Source: an uncultured Prochlorococcus sp. (lineage in GTDB: Bacteria; Cyanobacteriota; Cyanobacteriia; PCC-6307; Cyanobiaceae). From it: 38,919 bases of DNA. Below are positions 7,747 to 17,286 of the stretch, one piece after another; position 1 is the first letter of the stretch; every line of letters begins with the position of its first letter. The notes below the pieces were generated by a model. The model was not told the origin of the DNA. It made no database searches and saw nothing but the letters and a program-made list of their open reading frames with translations. A program made the position numbers and the translations under genes. Where the stretch lies: contig CACLGU010000012.1 in NCBI GenBank assembly GCA_902606505.1, positions 1 to 38,919 of the forward strand. The letters run 5' to 3'.

Positions 7747-8580
7747 CTAAAAAAATTTATCTTCTTCACAAATTTCACCAGACTCTGAATACCATCGATG
7801 AGAAACATGCCTTAATTCCTTATTTTCAAACTCAATCCATGAAAAGTTAATAAGCAATTTCCTATCTTCATCAGTTTTATATCTTGGTACTACAGCAGTG
7901 TTGAAATAAATTGTTCCTTTGCTATCAATTTTAAACATCTCTCTTAAACCAAGATTTCTTTTAAGCCGATTGTGCATATGACCAAAAATTACAAGATCAA
8001 CTTTTCTTCTCTTTTGTATTTGAGAAATAGCAGCAGACAAATCTCTATCTCCCCAATCTAAAGAGGGTAATTTCCAGTCTTTCCCACAAATGCTTTTAGG
8101 TTCTGAACCTAAACCCGAAGGACCAGCATGAGACATAATTATTAGAGGTATTTCTTCAATAGTCTCTTCTGAACATTTGATAATTTTATTTATTGAATCT
8201 TGTTCGGTTATAGGTCCATAAACGCCTTTAACTTCTTTTGAAAGATAATAGCCGCCGCCAGAACTACATGGTCTAGCAGACAATAAATTTATTTGATTAT
8301 TAAAAACTTTCAAATCCCATGCACAATATTTTTCACCAAGAACACGTATCTGCTTTGAGAGAGTTTCGCCTGTAGAATCTTTCCCTCTATCATGATTTCC
8401 TAAAATCACAAAAGTAGGAATTTTGATCTCATTGATTTTTTTAATTATTTTGACACTTCCATCAGAAATATCACCAACAAATAAAACAATATTTGGTTTG
8501 ATAATCGATAAAACTTTCAAGTCTAATTCAGACCATTGACCATGACAGTCACCAACAATAGCAATTTTTAAATTTGTCAG
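7747..8580 (-). CDS. Calcineurin-like metallophosphoesterase (cyanobacterial/plant type)
   Basis: A metallophosphoesterase of the type conserved in cyanobacteria and plastids; substrate unknown. Visible metal-binding motifs are GDCHG near the N-terminus, FVGDISDG, LGNHDRG, MSHAGPSG and the late FGHMHNR. The GDCHG motif is encoded upstream of the first TTG (8520), and no ATG, GTG or TTG precedes it in frame after the nearest stop. The true start is therefore probably a CTG at 8580 (reading LTNLKIAIVGDCHG) or an adjacent ATT. Starting at 8520 would delete a metal ligand. With the CTG start the protein is 277 residues. Confidence 0.8.
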   Translation of the reverse strand: MTNLKIAIVGDCHGQWSELDLKVLSIIKPNIVLFVGDISDGSVKIIKKINEIKIPTFVILGNHDRGKDSTGETLSKQIRVLGEKYCAWDLKVFNNQINLLSARPCSSGGGYYLSKEVKGVYGPITEQDSINKIIKCSEETIEEIPLIIMSHAGPSGLGSEPKSICGKDWKLPSLDWGDRDLSAAISQIQKRRKVDLVIFGHMHNRLKRNLGLREMFKIDSKGTIYFNTAVVPRYKTDEDRKLLINFSWIEFENKELRHVSHRWYSESGEICEEDKFF

Positions 8581-8683
8581 AATTTTTTCTGTTTAAAGGC
8601 ATATAATCTATTTAGAGATATTCTAAATCCTGACCAGTATAACTTCTACTGCAAAACAGAAATCAGTTCAAAACGAAGAGGAT

Positions 8684-9598
8684 TTGATTTCTGAAATAAA
8701 GGAGCTTTGCGGAAAAGCTAATGCAATTATTCTTGCGCACTATTATCAATCTCCAGAGATTCAGGAAATTGCAGATTTTATTGGCGATTCATTAGATCTA
8801 TCTAGGAAAGCTGCAAATAATGACGCAGATATAATAATTTTTTGCGGTGTGCACTTTATGGCCGAAACCGCAAAAATACTTAGCCCTAATAAAACAGTCC
8901 TATTACCAGATATTGACGCAGGATGCTCATTAGCAGACGATTGTCCTTCAGATGAATTTCAAAAATTCAGGGAAGAAAATCCAGATCACTATGTCGTAAG
9001 CTATATAAATTGTACTGCAGAAGTAAAAGCTCAAAGTGATCTGATATGTACAAGTAGCAATGCAGTCTCATTAATTAAAAAGATACCTGAAGATAAAAAG
9101 ATAATATTTGCGCCAGATCAGAACCTTGGGAGATGGGTACAAAAAAATTCAGGAAGAGATCTTAAATTATGGCCTGGCAGCTGTATTGTTCATGAATCAT
9201 TTAGTGAAGAAGCACTTCTAAAATTAAAATATCAAAATCCAGGATCAAAAGTAATTGCTCATCCTGAATGTAGTCAAAATTTACTAATTCTCTCAGACTT
9301 TATTGGATCAACAAGTAAGCTGCTTGATTTCGTAAGTAAAGATCCATCTAAAACTTACATGGTACTAACTGAACCTGGAATCATTCATCAAATGAAAAAG
9401 AAAGAACCTAATAAAATTTTTATTGAAGTTCCCGATGTAGAAGGTTGTAAATGTAACGAGTGTCCATATATGAAATTAAATACTTTAGAAAAAATTCTTG
9501 ATTGTTTAAAAAATAACTCCCCGTCTATTGAACTAGACCCAGAAATAATAAGAAGAGCCTATGTGCCAATAAAGAGAATGCTGGATATGAGTAATTAA
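8684..9598 (+). CDS. nadA: Quinolinate synthase
   Basis: A 4Fe-4S enzyme that condenses iminoaspartate with dihydroxyacetone phosphate to make quinolinate for NAD. LAHYYQSPEIQEIADFIGDS near residues 18-37 is the family signature. Cysteines for the cluster are visible in the CSLADDCPSD region, INCTAEVKAQSD, PGSCIVHESF and the late CKCNECPYM. The TTG at 8684 gives 304 residues and keeps all motifs, with a GAGGA just before it. The frame stays open 18 codons upstream to a stop, with a CTG at 8630 and the peptide ITSTAKQKSVQNEEDL, so a longer N-terminus from a rare start is possible. The 3' end overlaps the convergent protease gene by 4 bp. Confidence 0.93.
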   Translation: MISEIKELCGKANAIILAHYYQSPEIQEIADFIGDSLDLSRKAANNDADIIIFCGVHFMAETAKILSPNKTVLLPDIDAGCSLADDCPSDEFQKFREENPDHYVVSYINCTAEVKAQSDLICTSSNAVSLIKKIPEDKKIIFAPDQNLGRWVQKNSGRDLKLWPGSCIVHESFSEEALLKLKYQNPGSKVIAHPECSQNLLILSDFIGSTSKLLDFVSKDPSKTYMVLTEPGIIHQMKKKEPNKIFIEVPDVEGCKCNECPYMKLNTLEKILDCLKNNSPSIELDPEIIRRAYVPIKRMLDMSN

Positions 9599-10929
9599 TT
9601 TAATGAAAATACTTTATCTTCCATCTTAATTTTCAGGAATGCATTAAGGTTTGTGGTGTCGGGATTAAATTCGCTTATCTGATTCTTTCTATTAATTATA
9701 TTTATTAGCTCTTTTTCACCTGCTCTGTATTGTTTATCTTTTATAGTTCCTATCTCTCTTTGAAGTAGAGGGTTTATATTCATTCTTACTTCTATGTCTG
9801 GAATAATTCCAGATTTGTTTATATCAGTGCCGTTCGGAGTTAAATACTTAGCGACTGTAACAGTTAGACCTGAACCATCAACTAAAGTTCTCATGGATTG
9901 AACTAGACCTTTACCAAATGTTTTCTTCCCAACTAATTTTCCTCTTTTGTTATCTTTTATTGCACCAGAAACTATTTCACTAGCACTAGCAGAACCCTCA
10001 TTAACTAAGACAACTAAGGGCTTTTTTGTTAGAGCTTGACCGTTTCCTTTTTTTGTTTCTTTTAAACCTTCTTTACTTACTGTACTTACTATTACTCCTT
10101 TGTTAATGAAGTGCCTTGAGATATCAATGCTTGATTCTAATAAACCTCCAGGATTACTTCTCAAGTCAAGAACATATCCTGCGACTTTTTTTGTTTCTAA
10201 ATCCTTAATAGCATCTCTAGTTTCTTTGGATGCATTTGCATTAAATTGTTTAATTCTTACATAGCCAATTGATAAGCCATTTTTGGTTTGATTGACTTTA
10301 CTTGATACAGATTTTATTTCAATTTTTTCTCTTGATAAATTCTTAAAAAAGGATTGAGAGCCTCTAAGAATTTCAAGCTTTACTTTAGTACCTCTTTGTC
10401 CTCTTATTAATTTCACGGCATCCTCAATATTCATACCTTCAGTAGAAATATCATCTATGGATAATATTTTATCTCTAGCTTTAATTCCAGCATCAAATGC
10501 AGGGGTGCCCTCTATGGGAGAAATAATTATTAAATCATCAGATTCTTTATCTTTAACTATTTGGATACCAACTCCAGTTAATTCGCCAGAGGTATCAATT
10601 CTCATTTGATTAAATTCCTTAGGTTCTAAAAATCTTGTATAAGAATCATCTAAATTAGAAAGCATATCTCTAATCGCATCATAAGCTTCATTGCTGTCTG
10701 AATATGTTTTTGATAAAACTTCTTTTCTTAGATTAATCCAATTGGCCTTTTGAAATTTGCCGTTTGAATCAAGAAAATCTCTATATACAATTTGCCAAAC
10801 ATGATCAATTACTTCTTTATAACTATTATTTAAAACTGTTGCCTCTGCAAAATTATTTAAAAACAACCCAGAAAAGGATGTCGCAAACAGAAATATATAT
10901 TTTTTTTTAAGCAATTTTCTTATCTTCAA
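9595..10929 (-). CDS. ctpA: Carboxyl-terminal processing protease (S41, CtpA/Prc type)
   Basis: A 444-residue serine protease with an N-terminal export signal (residues 1-30, hydrophobic YIFLFATSFSGLFL). A PDZ domain lies near 115-190 (GELTGVGIQIVKD, then GTPAFDAGIKARDKILSIDD), followed by the S41 catalytic domain. The expected Ser-Lys dyad is S315 in EGSASASEIV and K340 in TFGKGLVQS. In cyanobacteria CtpA trims the C-terminus of photosystem II protein D1; paralogues exist, so the exact CtpA/B/C identity is uncertain. Start is a TTG at 10929, needed to keep the basic end of the signal. It converges on nadA. Confidence 0.88.
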   Translation of the reverse strand: MKIRKLLKKKYIFLFATSFSGLFLNNFAEATVLNNSYKEVIDHVWQIVYRDFLDSNGKFQKANWINLRKEVLSKTYSDSNEAYDAIRDMLSNLDDSYTRFLEPKEFNQMRIDTSGELTGVGIQIVKDKESDDLIIISPIEGTPAFDAGIKARDKILSIDDISTEGMNIEDAVKLIRGQRGTKVKLEILRGSQSFFKNLSREKIEIKSVSSKVNQTKNGLSIGYVRIKQFNANASKETRDAIKDLETKKVAGYVLDLRSNPGGLLESSIDISRHFINKGVIVSTVSKEGLKETKKGNGQALTKKPLVVLVNEGSASASEIVSGAIKDNKRGKLVGKKTFGKGLVQSMRTLVDGSGLTVTVAKYLTPNGTDINKSGIIPDIEVRMNINPLLQREIGTIKDKQYRAGEKELINIINRKNQISEFNPDTTNLNAFLKIKMEDKVFSLN

Positions 10930-10990
10930 ATAATTCGATATTTTTTATTATAAAAAGAATTTATTTATAATTCAAAAATTTGACAAATCC

Positions 10991-12208
10991 TTAAGGATCA
11001 ATCCACTTCCCATCATCCTTAATAAGTTGGATTAAAGCATTAACACCCTCATCTTCAGGTACTCTTTTTATCTCTTCTTTTCTTCTATATAAGGCAATAG
11101 TTCCTTTACCTTTTCCAACATAACCATAATCAGCATCTGCCATTTCTCCTGGCCCATTAACAATACATCCCATTATTGCTATATCTAGACCCGTCAAATG
11201 TGAGGTAGCGTTCCTAACTTTATCTACAACTTCTTCTAGATTGAAAAGTGTTCTACCACAACTGGGGCAACTGATGTATTCAACCATTGTTTTTCTTAAT
11301 CCTAAAGATTGCAAAATTGAATAGCACACTGGTATTTCCTTTTCTGGAGCTTCTGTTAAGGAAACCCTGATGGTATCTCCTAATCCCTCTGCTAAAAGCG
11401 TTCCAATTCCAGCAGTACTTTTAATCCTTCCATAATCACCATCACCAGCTTCGGTCACTCCTAAATGTAAGGGATAGTTATATCCTTCTGAGTCAAGCCT
11501 ATCTGCAATCATTCTGTAAGCTGCCATCATGACCGGAGCCCTAGAAGCTTTCATAGAAATAATTATGTTATGAAAATCAAGCTCATCACAAATTTTGACG
11601 AACTCCATCGCAGATTCTGTCATTCCTAATGGCGTATCTCCATAAGTAAAAAGCATCCTCTCAGATAGAGACCCATGATTAACTCCAATCCTTAGAGCTT
11701 TGTTTTCAGCCTTTAAAACTTCAACTAAAGGGGTAAATCTTTTAAGTATTGTTTGCTTAATAGTTTCAAATTCCTCATCTGTATATTCAGTTCTTGTAGG
11801 GTCTGATTTTTCAAAAACAAACAATCCAGGATTAATTCTTACTTTATCAACATGTTTTGCAACTTCCATTGCAATTTTCATACCATTATGGTGAACATCA
11901 GCCACCAAGGGGGTATTGATATTATTTTCTAGTAATTTTGCCTTTATATCTCCTACTGCTTTGGCATGTGCTAAGGAAGGGACAGTTAACCTTACTATTT
12001 CACAACCCACATCATGAAGTCTTTTGATAGCTAAGTAAGCATTTTCGACATCCATAGTATCTTCATTTATCATCGATTGAACTCTTACTGGATAATCACT
12101 TCCAATAGCTATATCACCCACCATTACTGTTCTAGTTATCCTTCTCTCAATATGAGTTAAATATCTTTTGGAGAGACTATTAACCTCTTTAGATTGAGTT
12201 AATGACAT
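10991..12208 (-). CDS. ispG: 4-hydroxy-3-methylbut-2-enyl diphosphate synthase (flavodoxin/ferredoxin)
   Basis: A 405-residue enzyme of the MEP isoprenoid pathway, feeding carotenoids, phytyl chains and quinones. The N-terminal half shows the TIM-barrel part ([18 protein letters not shown], then LVADVHHNG and INPGLF). The 4Fe-4S ligands are C314 and C317 (SCPSCGRT) and C348 ([10 protein letters not shown]), with E355 as the likely fourth ligand. The length is normal for the two-domain bacterial form. The start ATG at 12208 is clear. It lies 62 bp upstream of the protease gene on the same strand. Confidence 0.95.
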   Translation of the reverse strand: MSLTQSKEVNSLSKRYLTHIERRITRTVMVGDIAIGSDYPVRVQSMINEDTMDVENAYLAIKRLHDVGCEIVRLTVPSLAHAKAVGDIKAKLLENNINTPLVADVHHNGMKIAMEVAKHVDKVRINPGLFVFEKSDPTRTEYTDEEFETIKQTILKRFTPLVEVLKAENKALRIGVNHGSLSERMLFTYGDTPLGMTESAMEFVKICDELDFHNIIISMKASRAPVMMAAYRMIADRLDSEGYNYPLHLGVTEAGDGDYGRIKSTAGIGTLLAEGLGDTIRVSLTEAPEKEIPVCYSILQSLGLRKTMVEYISCPSCGRTLFNLEEVVDKVRNATSHLTGLDIAIMGCIVNGPGEMADADYGYVGKGKGTIALYRRKEEIKRVPEDEGVNALIQLIKDDGKWIDP

Positions 12209-12243
12209 TAAAATTCTTGATATTCAAAAAGGATTTCACTAAA

Positions 12244-12747
12244 TTATACGGCATATAGTTTACCACTTACATTCTCTAGGTCTTTCAAAGTTAGATGGTA
12301 AGGTTTATTGATTTCTTTTGAAGGAAATCTCAACAAATAAGATGGATGAAAAATTACCATAATTTCTCTCCCATCTTTTTTAATCCATTGACCTCTTAAA
12401 TTACTTATAGGATCTTTAACTTCTAAAATAGCACTCATAGCAGTAGAACCAGTAAGTAATATAAATTTTGGATCGACTAACTTTATTTGCTGTAATAACC
12501 AAGGTTTATGAATATTAATTTCTCTAGCAGTGGGTTTTCTATTATTTGGTGGACGACATTTAATTACATTACAAAAATAAACATCCTTCTTATAATCAAT
12601 TCCAGCTTGTATTAATAATTCGTTTAATAACTTACCAGATTTACCTACATAAGGTTTTCCTTCTAAATCTTCCTGAGCTCCAGGTGCCTCACCAATTACT
12701 AACAAATCTGCAAATACACTTCCTCTCCCAATTACTAACCTTTTCAC
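12244..12747 (-). CDS. Uracil-DNA glycosylase superfamily protein, family-4-like
   Basis: A 167-residue protein with the family 4 motifs GEAPGAQEDLEGKPYVGKSG near residues 18-37 (uracil pocket) and HPSYLLR near 134-140. Such enzymes remove uracil from DNA. Family 4 normally binds a 4Fe-4S cluster through four cysteines. Here the N-terminal C-x2-C is missing even if the frame is extended to the upstream stop, and the usual last cysteine position reads NIHKPWL. Only the CRPP cysteine remains, so the cluster is probably lost. Start is a GTG at 12747. It is in the same orientation as ispG, 35 bp upstream of it. Confidence 0.8.
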   Translation of the reverse strand: MKRLVIGRGSVFADLLVIGEAPGAQEDLEGKPYVGKSGKLLNELLIQAGIDYKKDVYFCNVIKCRPPNNRKPTAREINIHKPWLLQQIKLVDPKFILLTGSTAMSAILEVKDPISNLRGQWIKKDGREIMVIFHPSYLLRFPSKEINKPYHLTLKDLENVSGKLYAV

Positions 12748-12908
12748 AGAAAATAAACCTTTTAATATTTTTATCTTAAGAACTCAAAACATGAAAATAA
12801 AATAGATTAAGAAAATGAACTAAATTAAACCATAGTGTGATAGTTTTATTTATTCTTAATTTATGCATTTGTCATTATTAAAAGTCATATTTGAAAAGTC
12901 ATAAATCA

Positions 12909-14087
12909 ATGAGTCAAGTTAATTTATCTGATCGGGCACTTTCAATTGAACCTTCTCTTACACTGCAAATAAGTGCTAAAGCAAATCAATTATCTGCAGA
13001 AGGAGTAGATATTTGCAATTTAAGTGCAGGTGAACCTGATTTTGATGCCCCAAAAGATGTTATTGATGCTACGAGCAAAGCTATATTTGATGGATTTACA
13101 AAGTACGGGCCCGCAGCGGGGAATTTAGATCTACGAAAAGCAATTGCAAATAAACTTCAAATTCAAAACGATTTAAATTATGAATTTGAAAATGTAATGG
13201 TCACAAATGGTGCTAAGCAAGCAATATATAATCTTTTCCAAGTCTTGTTAAATAATGGAGACGAAGTTATTATTCCTTCTCCATATTGGTTAAGTTATCC
13301 TCAGATGGTTAGATTGGCGGGTGGGAAGCCAATTTTTACAAATTCTTGTGCAGAAGATGGATTCAAAATAAATATAGAAGATTTGAAGTCTAAAATCTCT
13401 TCAAAAACTAAATTTATAATTATCAATTCTCCTAATAACCCTACTGGAAGAGTTATGTCAAAGGAAGAATTATTACAAATTGCCGATTTAGCTAGAGAAA
13501 ATCCAAATATCAATATTCTATCTGATGAGATTTACGAACTAATCCTTAAAAAAAATTTTAAACACTACAGTTTATCTTCATTAGCAAATGACTTAAAAGA
13601 TAGGATTTTTATAATAAATGGGTTCGCGAAAGGATGGGCTATGACTGGTTGGAGGATAGGTTATTTAGTAGGTCCCAAAGATGTAATCAAAGCATCCTCA
13701 GCATTACAAAGTCAAAGTACAAGTAATGTTTGCTCTTTTGTTCAAAAAGGTGCTTTAGAGGCTTTAAAAATTAATAATGAGTTTTTCTCAATGATAAATA
13801 GCCATTATGATCAAAGAAGAAAACTTCTCTATGAGGGCCTTAATAATATAAATGGGATTTATATTGAAGAACCTAACGGAGCATTTTACGCATTTCCAAA
13901 ATTACCCAACTCCTCAATTACTTCTGTTGATTTCTGCAATAAAGCTCTTCAAGATTACGGATTAGTTGTTGTACCTGGAAAAGCTTTTGGAGTTGATCAA
14001 TGTATAAGAATATCTTGTGCAGCTTCAGAAATTAAAATAAAAGATGGACTACAGAGGCTTGAAAAAGCAATTTCTGAATTCTATTAA
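12909..14087 (+). CDS. aspC: Class I/II PLP-dependent aminotransferase (aspartate type)
   Basis: An aminotransferase of 392 residues from the ATG at 12909 (MSQVNLSDRALSIEPS). Six more codons are open upstream to a TTG at 12891. Fold-type I landmarks are LSAGEPDFDAP, the YGPAAGNLDLRKAI region, NSPNNPTGRV and SDEIYELI. The PLP lysine lies in NGFAKGWAMTGWRIGY, and RISCAASE near the end carries the substrate-binding arginine. The cyanobacterial homologue is annotated as aspartate aminotransferase; the prephenate/aromatic range cannot be judged by eye. The neighbouring phn-type genes follow after 12 bp but are probably functionally unrelated. Confidence 0.9.
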   Translation: MSQVNLSDRALSIEPSLTLQISAKANQLSAEGVDICNLSAGEPDFDAPKDVIDATSKAIFDGFTKYGPAAGNLDLRKAIANKLQIQNDLNYEFENVMVTNGAKQAIYNLFQVLLNNGDEVIIPSPYWLSYPQMVRLAGGKPIFTNSCAEDGFKINIEDLKSKISSKTKFIIINSPNNPTGRVMSKEELLQIADLARENPNINILSDEIYELILKKNFKHYSLSSLANDLKDRIFIINGFAKGWAMTGWRIGYLVGPKDVIKASSALQSQSTSNVCSFVQKGALEALKINNEFFSMINSHYDQRRKLLYEGLNNINGIYIEEPNGAFYAFPKLPNSSITSVDFCNKALQDYGLVVVPGKAFGVDQCIRISCAASEIKIKDGLQRLEKAISEFY

Positions 14088-14099
14088 TTTAACAAAGTT

Positions 14100-14993
14100 A
14101 TGTTTAATTTAAAGAATTTCCTTCTAAGTTCATCTTTATTATTTTCTGTTTTTTCATCACCTGTATTTTCAAATCCCAAAGTTTTAAAAGTTGGAGCAAT
14201 ACCTGATCAAAACCAAGATGTTTTGGACAAAAGATTTAATTTATTTTCAAAAGAATTATCCAAACAACTTGATGTAGAAGTTAAATACATTCCTGTTATT
14301 AATTATGTTGCAGCAGTAACTGGATTTAGAACTAAAGATTTAGATTTAGTTTGGTTTGGCGGTTTATCAGGAGTTCAAGCAAGATTACAAACACCTAATT
14401 CAATTGTCATAGCTCAAAGAGATATCGATAAGGAATTTAAAAGTGTTTTTATAGTAAACAAAAATTTAGAACTTAACTCAATTTCAAACATTAAAGGACT
14501 TAAAAAACTAAAGAATTTAAGATTTACTTTTGGCTCTGAAAACTCAACTTCTGGAAGATTAATGCCAGAATATTTTTTAAATCAAGCAGGGGTAGAAATT
14601 AAACATTTTAAAGGGAAAAAAGCAGGTTTTAGTGGGAGTCATGATGCCACTATAGCTTTAGTTAATAGTGGGGCATTTGATGCTGGAGCTTTAAATAAAC
14701 AGGTTTGGGAAAACAATCTTAAAAATAATCCTAAAAGAACAAGTAATTTAGAATTATTCTGGATCACACCAGAATATGTAGACTATCATTGGATAGCTCA
14801 AGGTGATCTTGAAAATAAATTCGGGGAAGGGTTTACAAAAGAACTTAAATCAGTAATTTTAAATTTAGATATAAAGCAAAAATCACATAAAAAGATATTA
14901 GATATGTTCAATGCAAAAAGATTTATAAAGGCAGAATCAAAACAATATAAAAATATAGAGGAAATCGGGAGGAAATTAAATAAAATTAGATGA
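14100..14993 (+). CDS. phnD: Phosphonate/phosphite ABC transporter substrate-binding protein
   Basis: A 297-residue periplasmic binding protein of the PhnD/PtxB type. A signal peptide covers residues 1-25 (FLLSSSLLFSVFSSPVFS). The family blocks are KVGAIPDQN, LDLVWFGGLSGVQAR (anion-binding region) and FTFGSENSTSGRLMPEYFL. In Prochlorococcus, proteins of this family have been shown to bind phosphite or methylphosphonate. Which ligand this one prefers cannot be read from sequence. It is the first gene of a transporter operon: the ATPase start overlaps its stop by 4 bp. No phosphonate lyase or phosphite dehydrogenase gene lies nearby in this window. Confidence 0.88.
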   Translation: MFNLKNFLLSSSLLFSVFSSPVFSNPKVLKVGAIPDQNQDVLDKRFNLFSKELSKQLDVEVKYIPVINYVAAVTGFRTKDLDLVWFGGLSGVQARLQTPNSIVIAQRDIDKEFKSVFIVNKNLELNSISNIKGLKKLKNLRFTFGSENSTSGRLMPEYFLNQAGVEIKHFKGKKAGFSGSHDATIALVNSGAFDAGALNKQVWENNLKNNPKRTSNLELFWITPEYVDYHWIAQGDLENKFGEGFTKELKSVILNLDIKQKSHKKILDMFNAKRFIKAESKQYKNIEEIGRKLNKIR

Positions 14994-15730
14994 ATAATAC
15001 TGTCTTAGAATTAGAAAATATATCTTATAAATACAAAAATGTTCTGATCCTAAATAAAATAAATTTAAAAATAAATTCTGGGGAAAAAATTGCACTTTTA
15101 GGTAAAAGCGGTTCAGGAAAAACTACACTTATATCAGTACTTAATGGCACTATTAAACCAACTCAAGGTGAGGTCAAATTATTCAATGAAAGTTTCGAGG
15201 AATTAGATAGAAAGCAGAAAAGTAAAATAACAACTATATGGCAAGATTTAAGATTAATAGAAGATCTCTCTGCAGAACAAAATGTTAATTGTGGACTACT
15301 AGCGGAAAACAATTTTTATTTCGCTTTTAAAAATTTACTAAATATAAGTTCTTTTAAGAAGGCGCATAAATATATGAAATTATGTAGACTTCATAACTCT
15401 ATTTATGACAAAAAAATCAGAAAACTATCTGGGGGGCAAAAACAAAGGGTGGCTATAGCTAGATCATTAATTCAAGAATCAAATATATTACTTGCAGATG
15501 AGCCTTTTAATAATCTAGATCCCAAATTGATAACAACGATTAAAAACCTTCTGCTAGAAAATGTCGATAAAAATAAAACAAAAAAATCCCCAAAGACGGC
15601 ATTAGTTGCACTACATAGATTAGATTTGCTGAACGATTTCGATAAAGTTATTGGAATAAGGGATGGTAAAATTTTTTTCAATATCAAAAGAAATAACTTA
15701 AAGAAGATTCATTTAGAGAAAATATATTAA
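14990..15730 (+). CDS. phnC: Phosphonate/phosphite ABC transporter ATP-binding protein
   Basis: A 246-residue ABC ATPase. Walker A is [10 protein letters not shown] near residues 38-47, the signature LSGGQKQRVAIARS is near 146-159, Walker B is ILLADEPFNNLD, and an H-loop histidine lies in VALHRLD. Its place between the binding protein and permease gives the assignment. The ATG overlaps the previous stop (ATGA), which suggests coupled translation. The permease follows after 4 bp. The C-terminal tail is lysine-rich, as is common in this AT-rich genome. Confidence 0.9.
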   Translation: MNNTVLELENISYKYKNVLILNKINLKINSGEKIALLGKSGSGKTTLISVLNGTIKPTQGEVKLFNESFEELDRKQKSKITTIWQDLRLIEDLSAEQNVNCGLLAENNFYFAFKNLLNISSFKKAHKYMKLCRLHNSIYDKKIRKLSGGQKQRVAIARSLIQESNILLADEPFNNLDPKLITTIKNLLLENVDKNKTKKSPKTALVALHRLDLLNDFDKVIGIRDGKIFFNIKRNNLKKIHLEKIY

Positions 15731-15734
15731 TTAA

Positions 15735-17237
15735 TTGAACAAATTAAAATTAAACTATACCTCATTATCTTTTCTTCCAATTTTGGTATGCATACCTCTA
15801 GGGTATCAATTAATAAACAATATTCATTTTGGAGGATTTAAATTATTCCAAGAATTCTTAATTTCTGCATTTAATCCCAAGATCGATAATGAAATTATTA
15901 TTACCGTAATTAAGCGATTAAATGAAACTATTTTAATTGGTTTTTTTAGTTGGTTAGTAAGTATTATTTTTGGAGCAATTTTTGGAATAATTTCCTCAAA
16001 TATTTTTTATAAAATCTTTAATATTCCAAATTTTTTCTACCGCATAATAAGGTTTTTTCTAACAATAATTAGATCTATACACGAAGTGGTTTGGGGAATA
16101 ATATTAATGCAAATATATGGAATAAATTTTTCGATAGGAATAATAGCTATTTGTATACCTTCTATTGCTGTAAATTCAAAAGTTTTTGCTGAACAATTAG
16201 AAACTATTGACTACAAAAATTTTGAATCTATAAATCAAATAAATGCACCTAAATTTTCTTCTTTATTAACTATATTATGGAATCCAATAATAAATACATT
16301 TAAAAACTTTGGTTTATATCGATTAGAGTGTTCGATAAGAAGTACGGTGATTTTAGGACTTTTTGGGATTGGAGGAATAGGTACTAGCATTTTTTTATCT
16401 TTTCAAACTTTGAATTTTAGAGAGTTATGGACTTATTTATGGTCCTTAGCAATTTTGATAATTCTTTCTGGATTAATATTCAAAAAAATAAAATTTAATA
16501 CTACAAATAAAATCCTATCTATTTTTTTTATTACAGTTTTTTTCATAACAATTTTATTTTCTTTTTCATATTTTTTTTATTTTATTTTTCATAACAATTT
16601 TGAAAATTTTAATTCCGTTAGTTCTCTATTTAAATCAAGCTCAGATTTAGGATTATTTGATTACTTAAAACTTATATTAGAAACAATAATTTTAAGTCTT
16701 TTATCAACAGGAATCGCAATTAGTTTACCTCCATTAGTAATAGCAATTTTTAACAACAATACTTCTAAAATTTTTATAAAAATTTTTGCATTTTTATTAC
16801 GTTTAATACCTACACCTGTAATACTTCTAACTCTATTAACTTTTAATAATCCTTCTTTATCTTTAGCAGCTTTAACATTAGGTCTTCATAACGCTGGCAT
16901 TACAAGCAAATTACTTTTTACAAATCTAGAAAGCCAAGACAGGAGAAATTACATTGCAATGAAATCTCTAGGAATCTCAAAAAAGACTAGTTGGCTTTTT
17001 GGTTTATTTTCTCAACAAGCAAAAAGTTACTTAGCATATTGCGCTTATAGATCTGACATCATTATTAGAGAAACTGCAATTGTTGGGGTCATTGGAAGTG
17101 TTGGTCTAGGTTGGCAATTGCAAGAATCACTAAGTTCCTTCGCATGGCAAGAAGTTACTATGGTTTTGATAGCTTATAGCTCCATCGCAATAGTTGGCGA
17201 ATTAATAAATGGTAAAATCAAAAATAGTTTAACTTGA
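15735..17237 (+). CDS. phnE: Phosphonate/phosphite ABC transporter permease, tandem-domain form
   Basis: A 500-residue integral membrane protein, about twice the usual 260 residues of PhnE. It contains two related permease domains. The first ends with RSTVILGLFGIGGIGTSI near residues 202-219. The second ends with IRETAIVGVIGSVGLGWQ near 447-464. Both are followed by a similar short helix and an EAA-like loop region. About twelve membrane segments can be seen. One fused chain could replace the usual homodimer. Start is a TTG at 15735, 4 bp after the ATPase stop, so it is translated as part of the operon. Confidence 0.87.
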   Translation: MNKLKLNYTSLSFLPILVCIPLGYQLINNIHFGGFKLFQEFLISAFNPKIDNEIIITVIKRLNETILIGFFSWLVSIIFGAIFGIISSNIFYKIFNIPNFFYRIIRFFLTIIRSIHEVVWGIILMQIYGINFSIGIIAICIPSIAVNSKVFAEQLETIDYKNFESINQINAPKFSSLLTILWNPIINTFKNFGLYRLECSIRSTVILGLFGIGGIGTSIFLSFQTLNFRELWTYLWSLAILIILSGLIFKKIKFNTTNKILSIFFITVFFITILFSFSYFFYFIFHNNFENFNSVSSLFKSSSDLGLFDYLKLILETIILSLLSTGIAISLPPLVIAIFNNNTSKIFIKIFAFLLRLIPTPVILLTLLTFNNPSLSLAALTLGLHNAGITSKLLFTNLESQDRRNYIAMKSLGISKKTSWLFGLFSQQAKSYLAYCAYRSDIIIRETAIVGVIGSVGLGWQLQESLSSFAWQEVTMVLIAYSSIAIVGELINGKIKNSLT

Positions 17238-17286
17238 TTTGTAAGAATAATTTGTTGAATCAAGTAATTATTTTTTTCCAGTTATA

